Assembly (NCBI GenBank): GCA_023436425.1
Contig: JAEZJD010000105.1
Coordinates: 1 to 15,990 of the forward strand
Direction: 5' to 3'
DNA length: 15,990 nt
Source of the DNA: Bacteroidota bacterium
GTDB lineage: Bacteria > Bacteroidota > Bacteroidia > Chitinophagales > Chitinophagaceae
Shown: positions 7,773 through 15,766 of the stretch, piece after piece
How the letters are laid out: every line of letters starts with the position of its first letter
Position numbering within the stretch: the first letter of the stretch is position 1
The notes under the pieces: generated by a model
Told to the model about the DNA's origin: nothing
The model's input: only the letters and a program-made list of their open reading frames with translations
Database searches by the model: none
Made by a program: the position numbers and the translations under genes

Positions 7773-8938
7773 TTTTGAGCACTATTTTTTACAGTCAACT
7801 TCCCTGATAAAAGATTCGGTGTTCTTACACCAGCCCGGATTTCTCCGCTCGGTATCACCACGTCACCATCCCACTGGATAGCAGTTGTGGTAACGGGTGC
7901 ATCAAACGGAATGCAGTCCAGTTTTTTCCATTTATTTTTTTCCGTGTCGTACAAAAGCACCTGCCTGCAAAAACCGGGATGCGATGATTGCACTTTTGCT
8001 TTTTCTTCGTTCAGCTTTTGCTTTTTCACTTCGTCAGTTTCTTTGCCGATCGCCGCAATTATTTCTTCCGACTTGTGAAAAGTTTCTCCTGCATCACCGC
8101 CAAAGAGCAGTATATTATTCCCGGCGGCAACTGCTGTACCTGCAGATAAGGTATAAGGCAGATTTTTTTTCTCTGTCCATTGGTTTGCGGTAATATCGAA
8201 ACGGAGAGTGGATTGATAGAGATCGCTTGTGCTGCCGGAATTTCTTTTTCTGCCACCGAGCAGGTACAGATAATTACCACTTCCATTTGACTGTGCAACC
8301 AGCACAGCATGAGAGACTGCGTTTGGAATGAAAGAAAGTGACTGCCAGCCTGCAGCGTAGTTTTTTAAATCTAAAACCAACAACTGATCTGATACGTCGT
8401 TTGCTCTTTCGCCACCAGCTACAAAAATTTTTTCGTTATTTACGGCTGCAGATGCATTGGTGACTGCAAACGGAAGTTCGGGTAAACTTTTTATCACGAC
8501 ATCGTTTGCGGCTTCGTTCCATTGCAGCAGCAAAACTTTTGTGCTGATGCCATTTTCGTTTTCACCGCCAATCGCAAGCACTCCATCAGCCGTTGAAACA
8601 TTTGCAGAATATGCTAAGGATGATGGAAGTTGAAATGATTTGAAGAAAATCAGTGAATCGTTTTTTTTCTGAAAAACGAAACCATCCCTGTAATACTTTT
8701 TTTTGCCACCAAGCCACGGCATTGCATCAGGGAAATTAGCGCCACCGGCAACGAACAGCACATTGTTGTGTACTCCGGCAACAGGTCCTGCAACACCTAG
8801 TGACTGCATCTGGTCTTTAGGTGCAGGCAATACACCTGCTATTTTCCATTCAATGGAAGCCACTTCTTTTTTTTGTGCTGAGCTATCAGCGGTGAAGACA
8901 AAGAGTAAACAGAAAACGCAGGCACATATGCGGTTCAT
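7769..8938 (-). CDS. nanM: N-acetylneuraminate epimerase/mutarotase, circularly permuted Kelch propeller
   Basis: This 389-residue exported protein has a signal peptide at 1-21 (MNRICACVFCLLFVFTADSSA) and Kelch-type repeats that form a beta-propeller. It would speed conversion of alpha-Neu5Ac released by sialidase to the beta anomer. AGPVAG (50-55), AGGANFP (64-70) and LGGKKKYY (76-83) are diagnostic. In E. coli NanM the equivalent block is near the C-terminus, while the block resembling E. coli 'NGEAKPGLRTD' is here near the end (SGEIRAGVRTP, 364-374). The order of blades is thus circularly permuted, as in the described permuted mutarotase family. A charged helical insert at about 282-319 has a counterpart in E. 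coli NanM. I chose ATG 8938 over the upstream start at 8977: it gives a clean signal peptide and an ATGA overlap with the nanA stop. Confidence 0.9.
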   Translation of the reverse strand: MNRICACVFCLLFVFTADSSAQKKEVASIEWKIAGVLPAPKDQMQSLGVAGPVAGVHNNVLFVAGGANFPDAMPWLGGKKKYYRDGFVFQKKNDSLIFFKSFQLPSSLAYSANVSTADGVLAIGGENENGISTKVLLLQWNEAANDVVIKSLPELPFAVTNASAAVNNEKIFVAGGERANDVSDQLLVLDLKNYAAGWQSLSFIPNAVSHAVLVAQSNGSGNYLYLLGGRKRNSGSTSDLYQSTLRFDITANQWTEKKNLPYTLSAGTAVAAGNNILLFGGDAGETFHKSEEIIAAIGKETDEVKKQKLNEEKAKVQSSHPGFCRQVLLYDTEKNKWKKLDCIPFDAPVTTTAIQWDGDVVIPSGEIRAGVRTPNLLSGKLTVKNSAQK

Positions 8939-9885
8939 AAATGGTTCACTTTCGCAGCAGATGGAAGTTGGGAGCAAAAGCTACTGAAATTTAGTTTTTC
9001 TACATCTTCTCTGAACAACTTGAACTGTTCCCTGTTCATGTTTTTTACAGGAAGACGAAACTCGCCGCAATCAATTCCAATCAATTTCATGTATGCTTTA
9101 CCGGTAGCAATGCCGCCATATTTTCCAAGAAGGCGGATCATGTCAATGGATTGCTGCTGCAGTGATTGTGCTTTTGCCAGGTCACCCTTATTGAAAGCTT
9201 CAATCAGGCCATAATACAACGGCGCAGCATAATTGAATGTGCTGCCTACAGCTCCTTCTGTGCCCAGCGAAAGTGCAGGCAACATGTTTTCATCCCTGCC
9301 CCACAACATGTCGTATTTGCCGTCCTGAAAATGTAAACACGACAGGAAGTCCATGAAATCTTCATGCGTATATTTTACTCCGGCAAAATTTGAAATGTAG
9401 CCATCTACTGCCTGCAGCAAGTCGTACATGGAAAAGTCGACACCTGTCAAAACCGGAATGTGGTAATAGTAAAATGGCATGTCCGGCACTTCATCGGCAA
9501 TGGCTTTGCAGCACTCTGCCAACTGCTTTACCGATGCCGGCTTAAAGTAAAATGGCGATGTGAATGAAACAGCATACAAACCAATGGTTCTCGCATGCTT
9601 TGCGAGCTCTTTACAATCAGCAAGGCTGGTGCCGCCCAGCAAGGTCATTACTTTAAAATCTGGATTGGATTTGGTACACGAGGACCATACTTCCGCGACC
9701 TGCATTTTTTCTGCAGCAGTCATGGAAACACCTTCGCCGGTGGAACCGCATATAAATGCACCCGTAACACCATTAGCCTGTAGCATTTCATAATATTCCG
9801 GAATCGTCTGCAAATTCAATGATCCATCTGCTTTCATAGGTGTGAACGGAGCAGCAATAAGTCCCTTTAATTTCTGTGTGTCCAT
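8935..9885 (-). CDS. nanA: N-acetylneuraminate lyase
   Basis: This 316-residue cytoplasmic class I aldolase of the DHDPS/NAL family cleaves Neu5Ac to ManNAc and pyruvate. The carboxylate-binding GSTGEG is at 47-52, the catalytic Tyr is Tyr141 in YYYHIPVLTGV, and the Schiff-base lysine is Lys171 in FAGVKYTHED. YHIPxxTG followed by VKYT is the pattern of sialate lyases rather than of dihydrodipicolinate synthase. Length is normal, and no signal peptide is present. It lies 81 bases after susD, with a hairpin between them, and its TGA overlaps the nanM start. Other pyruvate aldolases are possible from the fold alone, but sialidase, mutarotase and AGE neighbours make the lyase call secure. Confidence 0.94.
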   Translation of the reverse strand: MDTQKLKGLIAAPFTPMKADGSLNLQTIPEYYEMLQANGVTGAFICGSTGEGVSMTAAEKMQVAEVWSSCTKSNPDFKVMTLLGGTSLADCKELAKHARTIGLYAVSFTSPFYFKPASVKQLAECCKAIADEVPDMPFYYYHIPVLTGVDFSMYDLLQAVDGYISNFAGVKYTHEDFMDFLSCLHFQDGKYDMLWGRDENMLPALSLGTEGAVGSTFNYAAPLYYGLIEAFNKGDLAKAQSLQQQSIDMIRLLGKYGGIATGKAYMKLIGIDCGEFRLPVKNMNREQFKLFREDVEKLNFSSFCSQLPSAAKVNHL

Positions 9886-9909
9886 ATCGTGAAAAGTATA
9901 TTAGGTTTG

Positions 9910-9936
9910 AAAAACCAGGGGCAGGAATACCCCCGG
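9910..9936 (-). terminator. Intrinsic terminator-like hairpin between susD and nanA
   Basis: On the transcribed strand CCGGGGG and CCCCUGG can form a 7-bp stem (one G-U pair) around an 8-base loop, followed at once by UUUUU. It begins about 30 bases after the susD stop and ends about 25 bases before the nanA start. It has the shape of a Rho-independent terminator. Since the downstream genes have the same direction and no clear promoter of their own, it may act as a partial terminator or as an RNA processing/stability element for the susCD message. Confidence 0.6.
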
Positions 9937-9966
9937 GCTAACGATTGCTTGCTTTATGAGAAACTG

Positions 9967-11496
9967 CTAATAACCTGGTGTTTGGGTCAGTAAAGGATCA
10001 TTACTAATCATACTGGTGGATATTGGCAGCAACAACTTGGCAACAGTTGTAGGCGACAGATAAGTTGGTTTTATTGCTGCATACACATACGCATCACCAG
10101 CTCTGCGCAATGCCCACCAACGCTTGCCTTCTCCGATGAATTCCCTGAGATATTCTTCGAGAATTGCATTCATGTTGCTGGCAATACTACCGTTAACGAA
10201 TATCGGGGCTGCTGCACCATAAGCCCTTTGTCTTATCTGTATAATTTCAGCAGTTGGATCTTCTCCAAGTTTGGTTTTTGCTTCTGCCAACAATAGTAAC
10301 ACATCAGCGTAACGATAGATCGGGAAGTCATTGTTAAACACTTGAGAAGTGCCGGCTGTAGTTCCGACCCACTTGGTGAGAAACACGCCTCTCACTGGAT
10401 TCGGCGCCGCAGCAGAATACATGACCCTGAACGAATTTGTAATCCTTTGATCCGCAGGACCACTTGTGAGTCTCGTGATCATTGCTTGGTTCATTCCAAC
10501 TCTGTTTGCTCCATTTACGAAAGGATACACTGTATTCACAGTTGGTGTTCCTGTTGGTGAAAACGAGTAGGAAGATGCCTGCACCCCATTGATAGTGAAA
10601 ATGGAGAACGTTGTTTGCGTTGCCTGACCCAACTCATAATTGATGGCGAAAATAATTTCCGGATTGTTAGATTTCTTAGCCGGATCAAAATTGTCTGCGT
10701 AATTAGCATTTAATTTCAACGTCGCACCTTCCATATTCTTTACTTCCTGCAATGCGGCTTTTGCAACAGAAAAGTCGTTGTTACCACCTCCCATATTTGT
10801 ACCTGACCAGATATTCACATCGCCTTTAAGTGTGAGTGTGGCAACACGGTTCCAGAACACTCGATTACCAGTTGGAAACGCATTATTACCGCCGAACAAT
10901 TGTAGCGACTGTTCTATATCGCTCTTAATTTGTTTCATCACGTCTGCTTCGGAGCTTCTTGCCTTGTACGTTTCTGATGCATTGTTAATGCTGGTTACCG
11001 GTTCTGTCGTGATCGGTACACCACCCCAGCTTTTGAGCATAGTGTAATAAACGTAAGCTCTCAACCCGTACATCTCAGCGAGCCACTTTGATTTATTTGG
11101 CTCAGCGACAGGGCTTTTTGGCAGAACGTAAATGGCATTATTTATCTGATAAATAAGGTTGTAAAATCCTGCCCAGTTTGTATAAGGAACATTTTGTGCA
11201 CTGATGTTGTGAGTATAAAGCTGCTGCGATAATGGATCCGCAGACTCTGTAAAAATTCCGTCAGCCCAAATGTCAGAACGCATTTCGCCAAGATTAAAAA
11301 GAACACTGTTGAAAGAGCGCAGTCTTGCATACACGCCTATGTACAAGGTTTGTGTTGCATTAGCGTCAGTAAGGGCAAGTTGGGTGCTGATAGCATCCTG
11401 TGGCACCACTTCTTCTAACTTCTTTTTACAGGAAGCAAGTGAACCAATGAGCACAATCGCCAGCATAGCAACAGAAAAATATTTTTTGATTTTCAT
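9967..11496 (-). CDS. SusD/RagB-family surface glycan-binding lipoprotein
   Basis: This 509-residue protein is the likely outer-surface lid that binds sialic acid or sialoglycan and delivers it to the SusC channel; the Tannerella counterpart is NanU. The leader MKIKKYFSVAMLAIVLIGSL ends in the lipobox LASC with Cys23, followed by KKKLEE, as expected for an outer-membrane lipoprotein. The body has SusD helical features. The C-terminal part carries EEYLREFIGEGKRWWALRR from about 447 and ends LLTQTPGY, the usual SusD finish. A longer in-frame start at 11541 is possible, but ATG 11496 gives the lipoprotein signal and an A-rich leader typical of this phylum. It begins 22 bases after susC. Ligand specificity is inferred from the operon. 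Confidence 0.93.
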   Translation of the reverse strand: MKIKKYFSVAMLAIVLIGSLASCKKKLEEVVPQDAISTQLALTDANATQTLYIGVYARLRSFNSVLFNLGEMRSDIWADGIFTESADPLSQQLYTHNISAQNVPYTNWAGFYNLIYQINNAIYVLPKSPVAEPNKSKWLAEMYGLRAYVYYTMLKSWGGVPITTEPVTSINNASETYKARSSEADVMKQIKSDIEQSLQLFGGNNAFPTGNRVFWNRVATLTLKGDVNIWSGTNMGGGNNDFSVAKAALQEVKNMEGATLKLNANYADNFDPAKKSNNPEIIFAINYELGQATQTTFSIFTINGVQASSYSFSPTGTPTVNTVYPFVNGANRVGMNQAMITRLTSGPADQRITNSFRVMYSAAAPNPVRGVFLTKWVGTTAGTSQVFNNDFPIYRYADVLLLLAEAKTKLGEDPTAEIIQIRQRAYGAAAPIFVNGSIASNMNAILEEYLREFIGEGKRWWALRRAGDAYVYAAIKPTYLSPTTVAKLLLPISTSMISNDPLLTQTPGY

Positions 11497-11518
11497 TTTT
11501 TTTAGTTTGTCAGAATTT

Positions 11519-14500
11519 TTACAATGTGATTTGTGCACCAAAAGTTACTCTGCGCGGAAGCGGATAACGGCCATTATCAAAGCCACCAACTTCAGGAAAT
11601 GTTCCGCTGTACTGAGTGAAGTAAACAAGGTTTGATCCAGTAACAAACAGGCTTAGTCCCTGTATTTTATTTTTTGTCGCATTTCCAAGCAACTGCCTTG
11701 AGATGTCATAACTGAGTGTGACTTCTCTTAGCATCACATAGTCACCTTTTTCCCACATGTTAGCCGGCGGGTTGTTGCCAGATGCGTCTGTTGCATAATT
11801 TCTTCCCTGATTTGCCCAGTAGAACATCGGCAAAGTGGCACCGGTATTGTTTGGAGTCCATGTGTTCAAAATATCCTTAGTTCCATTTTGTGAACCCTGT
11901 ACCTGGCTAAGCCCTCTGAGCTTTTCGTTGTTCAAAATGACAAAGCCGTACGCGTAATCGAACGCAGAATAAACGTGCAAGCCTTTAAAGCCTGCATTAA
12001 GATAAAAGTTTCCGGAACCTTTCGGTGTGGTTCTTCCGACAAATACAAATTGCTTAGTATCGATTGTATCATTTTTATAAACCTGATACCATTGAGCATC
12101 GCCAAGTTGCTTTAATTTTTTATTAGAAAAAGGCAAAAACACGTTATACACACTTGCATCTTTAGAAAGCTGCCCAGCATCGGTGTAAATACCCGCCCAT
12201 TTTGGAGCCCACACTTCATCTGTTCCAATGCGTTGTCCCTCAATCAATGCGCGGACAAATTTGGTTTTACCGGGATTTTCGGGATCCCAAACTTCTAGCG
12301 GATTTAGACCTCCGAAACCTGTCCTGTTACCGGACAAACCATTTTCAGGCAGCTTAATGGCAAAACTCTTTACTGTGTAATAAGTTGCACCAAAATCCAA
12401 ACTAAATCCATTGCTGCGGGATGGTGTGATAACTTTTGCATTCGCGCTTAATTCAAATCCCCTGTTTTGTAATTGAGAAACGTTCGTGGTGTAACCTGTA
12501 AAACCGGTTTGTGCCGATATGTTGAGACTTGCCAATTTATCAAAAACATTTCTGATAAAGTAATCGGCAGAAAGGTTTATTCTGTTCCTCAAAAAGCCTA
12601 AGTCAAGCCCAAAGTTTAAGGAGTTTGTTCGTTCCCATCTCAAATCAGGATTAATGTAAGATGGAGCATATGTGCCACCAAGACCATTATAAACTCCGGC
12701 AGATGAATAAACCTGCGCTGTTGGAAAATAGCTGTTGCCAAAGCTTTGCAGGTTTCCATTCACCCCATAACTGATCCGAGGTTTGATAGTGCTTACATAA
12801 TCAACTACTGGAGAGTTGTAATAGAAGTCTTCGTTGTGCAAATTCCAACCTACTGATACACCGGGGAACACTCCATAGAAATTATCGCTGCTCAAACGGC
12901 TGGAGCCATCAACACGGACAACACCGGTGAAGAAGTATTTGTCTTTGTAATTATAATTTAGTCGGCTGATAGCTGATGAAATTCTCTCCCAATATTGGAA
13001 GTTTGATGAAGCGCCTCCGGAATAAGCCAGAGTACCATTAATGACTGTTGGAGCGGGATCAGCAGTGAGCCACGGAACGAGATCAGTTGGCGCACCCTGA
13101 GCAGTGCCTGAGAAAATATATCTCTTGTACTCGTTGAACTCTCCGCCTGCCATCAAAGTGAAGCGATGCGCTGCATTGAAATCTTTTTGAAACTGCAGAA
13201 ACCCGTTGTAGGTGTACTGAATGTCACGGTAGTTATCAAATCTTCCCGGACGGTTGCTGTTAAGAGAACCTCCATTCCCCTGAATGAAAGCTTTTGTAAA
13301 CTGGTTGGCGTTGCCGTAACGAAGAAAACCTGAACCACTTGTGATCAATTTTAAAAAAGGCAGAATGCTGTACTCAGCGTTAAGACCTCCTGAAAAACGT
13401 TGCTCGTTGTTGTTGTTCACGAACAGTGTACTCCAATATGCAGGATTACCCAGCGTGACATCATTGGGACCCGGTAAAATCGCTGCTGATGTATCGTTAT
13501 AAAAACGAACCGTTGGTGCTACACCGATAAATCTTTGTAACAATCCGCCTGTGTTCGCCGAAAGTGCACTAACACCCAGCCCTACAGTGCCCGGATCGTT
13601 GTATGGCGCTGTGACGTTCACGTTATATGCCGAAGTGTTAAGTGCCAGCTTCAGGTTACTCCCGACATTGAGTCCACCGTTGAAGTTTAAACTCATGCGT
13701 TTTAACTGAGAGCCAATAATGGTACCGTTGTCATTTAGAGCATTAAGCCCCAGCGCAAAAGAACCCTGATCATTTGCTCCAGAGAAATTTAAGCTGTGCT
13801 CCATCGTACTGCTTTCCTTCATGATCATGTCCTCTCTTGTTCTTGCATCAAGCTCTTTATATAAAATGCTATCCATAACTGACGGAAAAAAAGGATTTGG
13901 GTCAACGAGCAACTTCCAATTTGGATCAGACAAATACTGACGGTTGTTATTGTTCACTCTTTGAGTAGTGTACAATCCCGCAACGGGATTTCCGAAGTTG
14001 GCTCCGAATGCCCAACCCCAATTACCATTAAGTTGCCCCTTATCTGAAGACACTGCACCAGCATTCAAATCAAGAGAGTCGGCAAGGTATCTTGCCCGCA
14101 AACCCATACGATTCATGCGTATGTACTCTGCAGCGTTCAAATATTGGTCACCTATCTTTCGCGGATCATTGTTCGTTCTTCTGATGGTGTACTGAACCTG
14201 GGTCTTGCCTTTTTTTCCTTTTTTAGTTGTTACGAGTATCACTCCATTTGCTGCACGAGCACCATAGATAGCCGTAGATGCGGCATCCTTCAACACGTCA
14301 ATTGATTCAACGTCATTCATATCAATACCATAAAGGGATGGAACGATAACACCATCCAAAACAACAAGCGGAGAACCCGAACCGTCAAAGTCAGTTCCAC
14401 CGCGGAAAACAAGATAGGGCGTGCTACCGGGAGCACCGGTCGTTTGTTGCACGAGCAGTCCCGGAACAGAACCTTGTAGTGCCGTTCCCACATTCGAACT

Positions 14501-14908
14501 CGGCGTAAAACGGGTGGCAAGTGGATTAACTGTTGTGGCTGATCCGGCAAATTCTTTACGCTTCTGGGTGCCGTAACCAACAACTACAACTTCTCCCAAA
14601 CGGTCACCTGCTGGATTGAGGGTAACGTTTACAGATGGCGAACTGCCGACGACCACCTCACTCGGTGAATAGCCAGTGTAGCTGAAAACAAGAACATCAT
14701 CATTTGTGACAGCAATACTAAAGTTGCCGTTTGCATCGGTTTGTGTGCCGCTGTTTTTTCCTTTTAGCAAAACAGAAACTCCAGTTAGCGGCTTATTGTC
14801 TTCGGAGGAGATCACCCTACCCGAAACAACTCTGGTCTGCGACCATGCGGTAATAGCATACAGAAAGAAGGAGAGAAAAATTCCTACTTTAAAGCAAGCA
14901 AATTTCAT
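11519..14908 (-). CDS. SusC/RagA-family TonB-linked outer-membrane transporter
   Basis: At 1129 residues this is a full-length SusC-type channel for energised import of sialic acid or small sialoglycans. Residues 1-23 are a signal peptide. Residues about 27-100 form a carboxypeptidase-regulatory-like beta domain (SGRVISSEDNKPLTGVSVLL). EVVVVGYGTQ at 106-115 follows as the usual link, possibly a TonB contact. The plug runs from about 116, with LQGSVPGLLV, VVLDGV and the signature VLKDAASTAIYGARAANG at about 206-223. The rest is a 22-strand barrel with many aromatic strand ends, closing with FGAQITL. It is the first gene of the leftward operon, 147 bases from the divergent regulator. The Tannerella counterpart is NanO. 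Substrate is inferred from context. Confidence 0.95.
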   Translation of the reverse strand: MKFACFKVGIFLSFFLYAITAWSQTRVVSGRVISSEDNKPLTGVSVLLKGKNSGTQTDANGNFSIAVTNDDVLVFSYTGYSPSEVVVGSSPSVNVTLNPAGDRLGEVVVVGYGTQKRKEFAGSATTVNPLATRFTPSSNVGTALQGSVPGLLVQQTTGAPGSTPYLVFRGGTDFDGSGSPLVVLDGVIVPSLYGIDMNDVESIDVLKDAASTAIYGARAANGVILVTTKKGKKGKTQVQYTIRRTNNDPRKIGDQYLNAAEYIRMNRMGLRARYLADSLDLNAGAVSSDKGQLNGNWGWAFGANFGNPVAGLYTTQRVNNNNRQYLSDPNWKLLVDPNPFFPSVMDSILYKELDARTREDMIMKESSTMEHSLNFSGANDQGSFALGLNALNDNGTIIGSQLKRMSLNFNGGLNVGSNLKLALNTSAYNVNVTAPYNDPGTVGLGVSALSANTGGLLQRFIGVAPTVRFYNDTSAAILPGPNDVTLGNPAYWSTLFVNNNNEQRFSGGLNAEYSILPFLKLITSGSGFLRYGNANQFTKAFIQGNGGSLNSNRPGRFDNYRDIQYTYNGFLQFQKDFNAAHRFTLMAGGEFNEYKRYIFSGTAQGAPTDLVPWLTADPAPTVINGTLAYSGGASSNFQYWERISSAISRLNYNYKDKYFFTGVVRVDGSSRLSSDNFYGVFPGVSVGWNLHNEDFYYNSPVVDYVSTIKPRISYGVNGNLQSFGNSYFPTAQVYSSAGVYNGLGGTYAPSYINPDLRWERTNSLNFGLDLGFLRNRINLSADYFIRNVFDKLASLNISAQTGFTGYTTNVSQLQNRGFELSANAKVITPSRSNGFSLDFGATYYTVKSFAIKLPENGLSGNRTGFGGLNPLEVWDPENPGKTKFVRALIEGQRIGTDEVWAPKWAGIYTDAGQLSKDASVYNVFLPFSNKKLKQLGDAQWYQVYKNDTIDTKQFVFVGRTTPKGSGNFYLNAGFKGLHVYSAFDYAYGFVILNNEKLRGLSQVQGSQNGTKDILNTWTPNNTGATLPMFYWANQGRNYATDASGNNPPANMWEKGDYVMLREVTLSYDISRQLLGNATKNKIQGLSLFVTGSNLVYFTQYSGTFPEVGGFDNGRYPLPRRVTFGAQITL

Positions 14909-14928
14909 GAAGAGCAGTTTTAATTATG

Positions 14929-14947
14929 TATTATGTATGACATAATA
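14929..14947. promoter_or_regulatory. Candidate operator: perfect 19-bp palindrome in the susC core promoter
   Basis: TATTATGTATGACATAATA has 8-base arms around ATG. Its GT-N3-AC centre is the core of operators bound by FadR-subfamily GntR repressors (general form TNGTNNNACNA). It overlaps the susC -7 element and the likely transcription start, so a bound repressor would block initiation. The gene next door encodes exactly this regulator class. An additional overlapping ATTATGTA direct repeat lies at 14923-14930. The binding partner is inferred. Confidence 0.65.
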
Positions 14948-14978
14948 AAGTTATAAAGACGCGGAAATAATAACCAAA
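14946..14978 (-). promoter_or_regulatory. Promoter candidate for the susC operon
   Basis: Read leftward, TTTG (14978-14975) and TAACTTTA (14953-14946) are 21 bases apart. They match the Bacteroidota housekeeping pattern TTTG-N19-21-TAnnTTTG except for the last base. The start of transcription would fall near 14940, about 30 bases ahead of the susC ATG. Confidence 0.6.
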
Positions 14979-14993
14979 TAAATTTTTTCACCA

Positions 14994-15022
14994 TTGACTC
15001 TCAACAGAATACATTACTTTTA
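14994..15022 (+). promoter_or_regulatory. Promoter candidate for the regulator gene
   Basis: TTG at 14994-14996 and TACTTTTA at 15015-15022 are 18 bases apart and fit the same Bacteroidota promoter form, with a mismatch at the final G and a slightly short spacer. They leave a leader of about 25-30 bases before the ATG at 15056. Confidence 0.45.
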
Positions 15023-15040
15023 TAAGCTATTGGGCGTTTT

Positions 15041-15053
15041 TAAGTACTACATA
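15041..15053. promoter_or_regulatory. Second, weaker operator-like site before the regulator start
   Basis: TAAGTACTACATA matches TATGTATGACATA, the centre of the palindrome at 14929-14947, at 10 of 13 places and keeps the GT-N3-AC core. It ends two bases before the regulator ATG, where binding could give autoregulation. Confidence 0.4.
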
Positions 15054-15055
15054 TT

Positions 15056-15763
15056 ATGCCGCTTTCATCCATTAAGCATCAATTAACAGCCATAGATAAT
15101 GCGTCGCTTGTAGACAAAGTGGAAGAGAGTCTCGTAGAATTATTGCGGCAACAAAAATTAAAGGTTGGCGATTCCATTCCCAAAGAAATGGAACTGGCCG
15201 ATTCGCTCGGCGTGAGCCGAACGGTGGTGAGGGAGGCGCTTCTGCGGCTTCGCATGATGGGATTAATTGAATCGAAGAAGAAAAAAGGTTCTGTCATTAC
15301 AAGCCCTGACCTTTTTGGCATCATGAGCAAGAGCATCAATCCGCACGTGCTCGATCAGGATACGTTGAAAGACATGTTTGAAACACGGTTGGTCCTCGAA
15401 ATCGGAATGGCTGATTTTTTATTTCACCGTGTTACAAGAGAAGATATTGAAGAATTGAAGGAGATCGTTAGCCACGAGCCCCCGATGACCGATTACCATT
15501 TGTTCAACATTGATCATGAAATAGCATTTCACGGAAAGCTCTATGAGATTACCGGCAATGAAACATTGAAGAAATTTCAGAGAATGTTGTTGCCGATATT
15601 TGATTATGTTCACAACAGCGTGCTATACAAAAGGCAGCCGATGCTGAAGAAGTTTGTTTCGCACAAAGGGTTGGTTGATATTTTGGAAAATGGTTCGCCG
15701 GAGCTTTTCCGCAACGGTATGCGCAATCACCTGGAAAATCATTTCATCCGCATTTTTGATTGA
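15056..15763 (+). CDS. FadR-subfamily GntR transcriptional regulator (NanR-like)
   Basis: This is a 235-residue DNA-binding regulator. Residues about 18-82 form the GntR winged helix: GDSIPKEMELADSLGVSRTVVREAL at 38-62, then LRMMGLIESKKKKGSVIT as helix and wing. Residues about 100-230 form an all-helical FCD ligand domain. Asp153, Glu155, His159, His203 and His225 are candidate ligand/metal-pocket positions. It is divergent from susC, with a GT-N3-AC palindrome between them, so it is probably the local repressor, relieved by a sialic acid or by ManNAc/GlcNAc derivatives. It resembles NanR by class and by place in the locus; orthology to E. coli NanR is not claimed. Its TGA is three bases from the stop of the convergent fucosidase gene, with no terminator between. 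Confidence 0.9.
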   Translation: MPLSSIKHQLTAIDNASLVDKVEESLVELLRQQKLKVGDSIPKEMELADSLGVSRTVVREALLRLRMMGLIESKKKKGSVITSPDLFGIMSKSINPHVLDQDTLKDMFETRLVLEIGMADFLFHRVTREDIEELKEIVSHEPPMTDYHLFNIDHEIAFHGKLYEITGNETLKKFQRMLLPIFDYVHNSVLYKRQPMLKKFVSHKGLVDILENGSPELFRNGMRNHLENHFIRIFD

Positions 15764-15766
15764 ACC

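Noticed and set aside
8935..8977. Longer N-terminus for the mutarotase, starting at 8977
   Set aside because: It would place 13 polar residues before a clean signal peptide, while ATG 8938 gives the common ATGA overlap with nanA.
11497..11541. Longer N-terminus for SusD, starting at 11541
   Set aside because: It would overlap the susC stop and bury the lipoprotein signal; ATG 11496 fits the family.
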